A DNA stretch of 5,929 bases from Nitrospiraceae bacterium (lineage in GTDB: Bacteria; Nitrospirota; Thermodesulfovibrionia; UBA6902). Shown here in pieces: positions 5,730-5,929 of the stretch; the stretch's first letter is position 1; every line of letters starts with the position of its first letter. The notes below the pieces were generated by a model. That model was not told the DNA's origin. It did not search any database and saw nothing but the letters and a program-made list of their open reading frames with translations. The stretch spans positions 1,577,120-1,583,048 of the forward strand of contig CP070644.1 in NCBI GenBank assembly GCA_020354155.1. Reading direction: 5' to 3'. The translations under genes were made by a program, and so were the position numbers.

Positions 5730-5757
5730 TGGGGCGCTGCCCCAGACCCCAGTTTTT
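5730..5757 (+). terminator. Probable rho-independent terminator of the PilZ gene
   Basis: TGGGGC (5730-5735) pairs with GCCCCA (5739-5744) around a GCT loop, seven bases after the stop codon. Five T residues follow at 5753-5757, after an 8-nt gap (GACCCCAG). An alternative pairing of TGGGG 5730-5734 with CCCCA 5747-5751 puts the stem one base from the T run. The GGGGCGCTGCCCCAGACCCC pattern is also a frequent dispersed sequence in bacterial genomes, so it may be part of the repeat cluster that follows. Confidence 0.5.
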
Positions 5758-5764
5758 CTTTCCA

Positions 5765-5796
5765 TGGGATTGCATCCCACACATGCCTGCCGGCAG
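5765..5796. repeat. Two adjacent palindromes after the PilZ gene
   Basis: TGGGAT-TGC-ATCCCA (5765-5779) is a perfect 6-bp hairpin. CTGCCGGCAG (5787-5796) is a perfect 10-bp palindrome. With the terminator-like stem at 5730-5744 they make three closely spaced palindromes, in the style of REP clusters. Confidence 0.5.
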
Positions 5797-5866
5797 CTCT
5801 GCTCCTACAATAATTATTATCCCGTGAATATGGTTTGGCATTATTGTATATGCATCTGTTTGTAGG

Positions 5867-5886
5867 GGTGCACCTGTGTGTGCGCC
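5867..5886. repeat. REP-like stem-loop inside the transposase relic
   Basis: GGTGCAC (5867-5873) and GTGCGCC (5880-5886) pair over 7 bp with one G-U wobble around a CTGTGT loop. The flanking TTGTAGGGG (5860-5868) is the typical edge of a dispersed repeat; on the minus strand it translates as KGAHTGAPLQ, a peptide often produced by such repeats. Confidence 0.45.
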
Positions 5887-5929
5887 TTTCATACTGTTTA
5901 TGTAATATTTATTGTATGTCTTTCAGACG

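Larger units (their letters stand above)
5701..5892 (-). pseudogene. Relic of a REP-associated tyrosine transposase (Y1/IS200-like)
   Basis: On the minus strand a 63-codon frame contains TDAYTIMPNHIHGIIIIVGA (codons 12-31, bases about 5859-5800). MPNHIHGII is the HUH motif block of TnpA_REP/Y1 transposases, with the paired metal-binding histidines H21 and H23 (HIH). Full proteins are roughly 150-250 aa. Here the upstream in-frame sequence hits a stop (TGA, about 5925-5923) and nothing before the HUH block is recognisable. The catalytic tyrosine helix that should follow is also missing, since the frame ends at 5701 within the 3' end of the PilZ gene. It is therefore a fragment, not a working enzyme. 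The ATG at 5892 is only where the frame happens to start. The limits are uncertain: only about 5800-5860 is firmly transposase-like, and the rest is repeat sequence read in frame. Confidence 0.6.

Noticed and set aside
1..5929. CRISPR array, tRNA or rRNA gene
   Set aside because: No regularly spaced identical repeats and no tRNA-like cloverleaf or rRNA signature was seen. The repeats here are palindromic, irregular and of different types.

Overview
The window appears to be a chromosomal piece from a Gram-negative bacterium with moderate GC (estimated by eye, just under half). It carries the downstream part of an exopolysaccharide secretion operon, followed by a separately transcribed membrane-anchored PilZ gene. 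Outer-membrane and periplasmic proteins show it is diderm. The mix of a YjbH-type secretion gene, a PilZ protein and many dispersed palindromic repeats (including the widespread repeat whose translation reads CHSERSEES) resembles Nitrospirota or Desulfobacterota (the former deltaproteobacteria) genomes. That assignment is an impression, not a demonstrated fact.

Layout: (1) 1-98 is the last 31 codons of an upstream gene, perhaps an SLBB/Wza-like polysaccharide export protein. (2) 85-2142 is a YjbH-family outer-membrane protein that starts at TTG inside the preceding gene. (3) 2187-2648 is a small secreted protein with an Ala-rich hydrophobic helix followed by six glycines, built like enterobacterial YjbE/GfcA but without detectable full-length similarity by eye. 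(4) 2666-3199 is a secreted protein of about 177 aa that may have an NTF2-like fold. These four are collinear, tightly spaced and each has a good Shine-Dalgarno sequence, so they are probably one operon. (5) 3200-3953 holds no convincing gene. It is a mosaic of palindromic repeat elements followed by a sigma70-like promoter. (6) 4005-5723 encodes a cytoplasmic PilZ domain, an acidic linker, one membrane helix and about 300 residues of disordered Pro/Glu/Lys-rich periplasmic chain. (7) 5724-5929 holds a terminator-like hairpin, more palindromes, and on the minus strand a relic of a REP-associated (Y1/IS200-like) transposase.

How the parts may work together: the SLBB-like and YjbH proteins would form the periplasmic and outer-membrane route for an exopolysaccharide, with the two small secreted proteins as accessories. 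The PilZ protein has the intact RxxxR and NxSxxG cyclic-di-GMP signature and could link that second messenger to the cell envelope. Its functional link to the polysaccharide operon is only a neighbourhood inference, because about 800 bp of repeats and a separate promoter lie between them.
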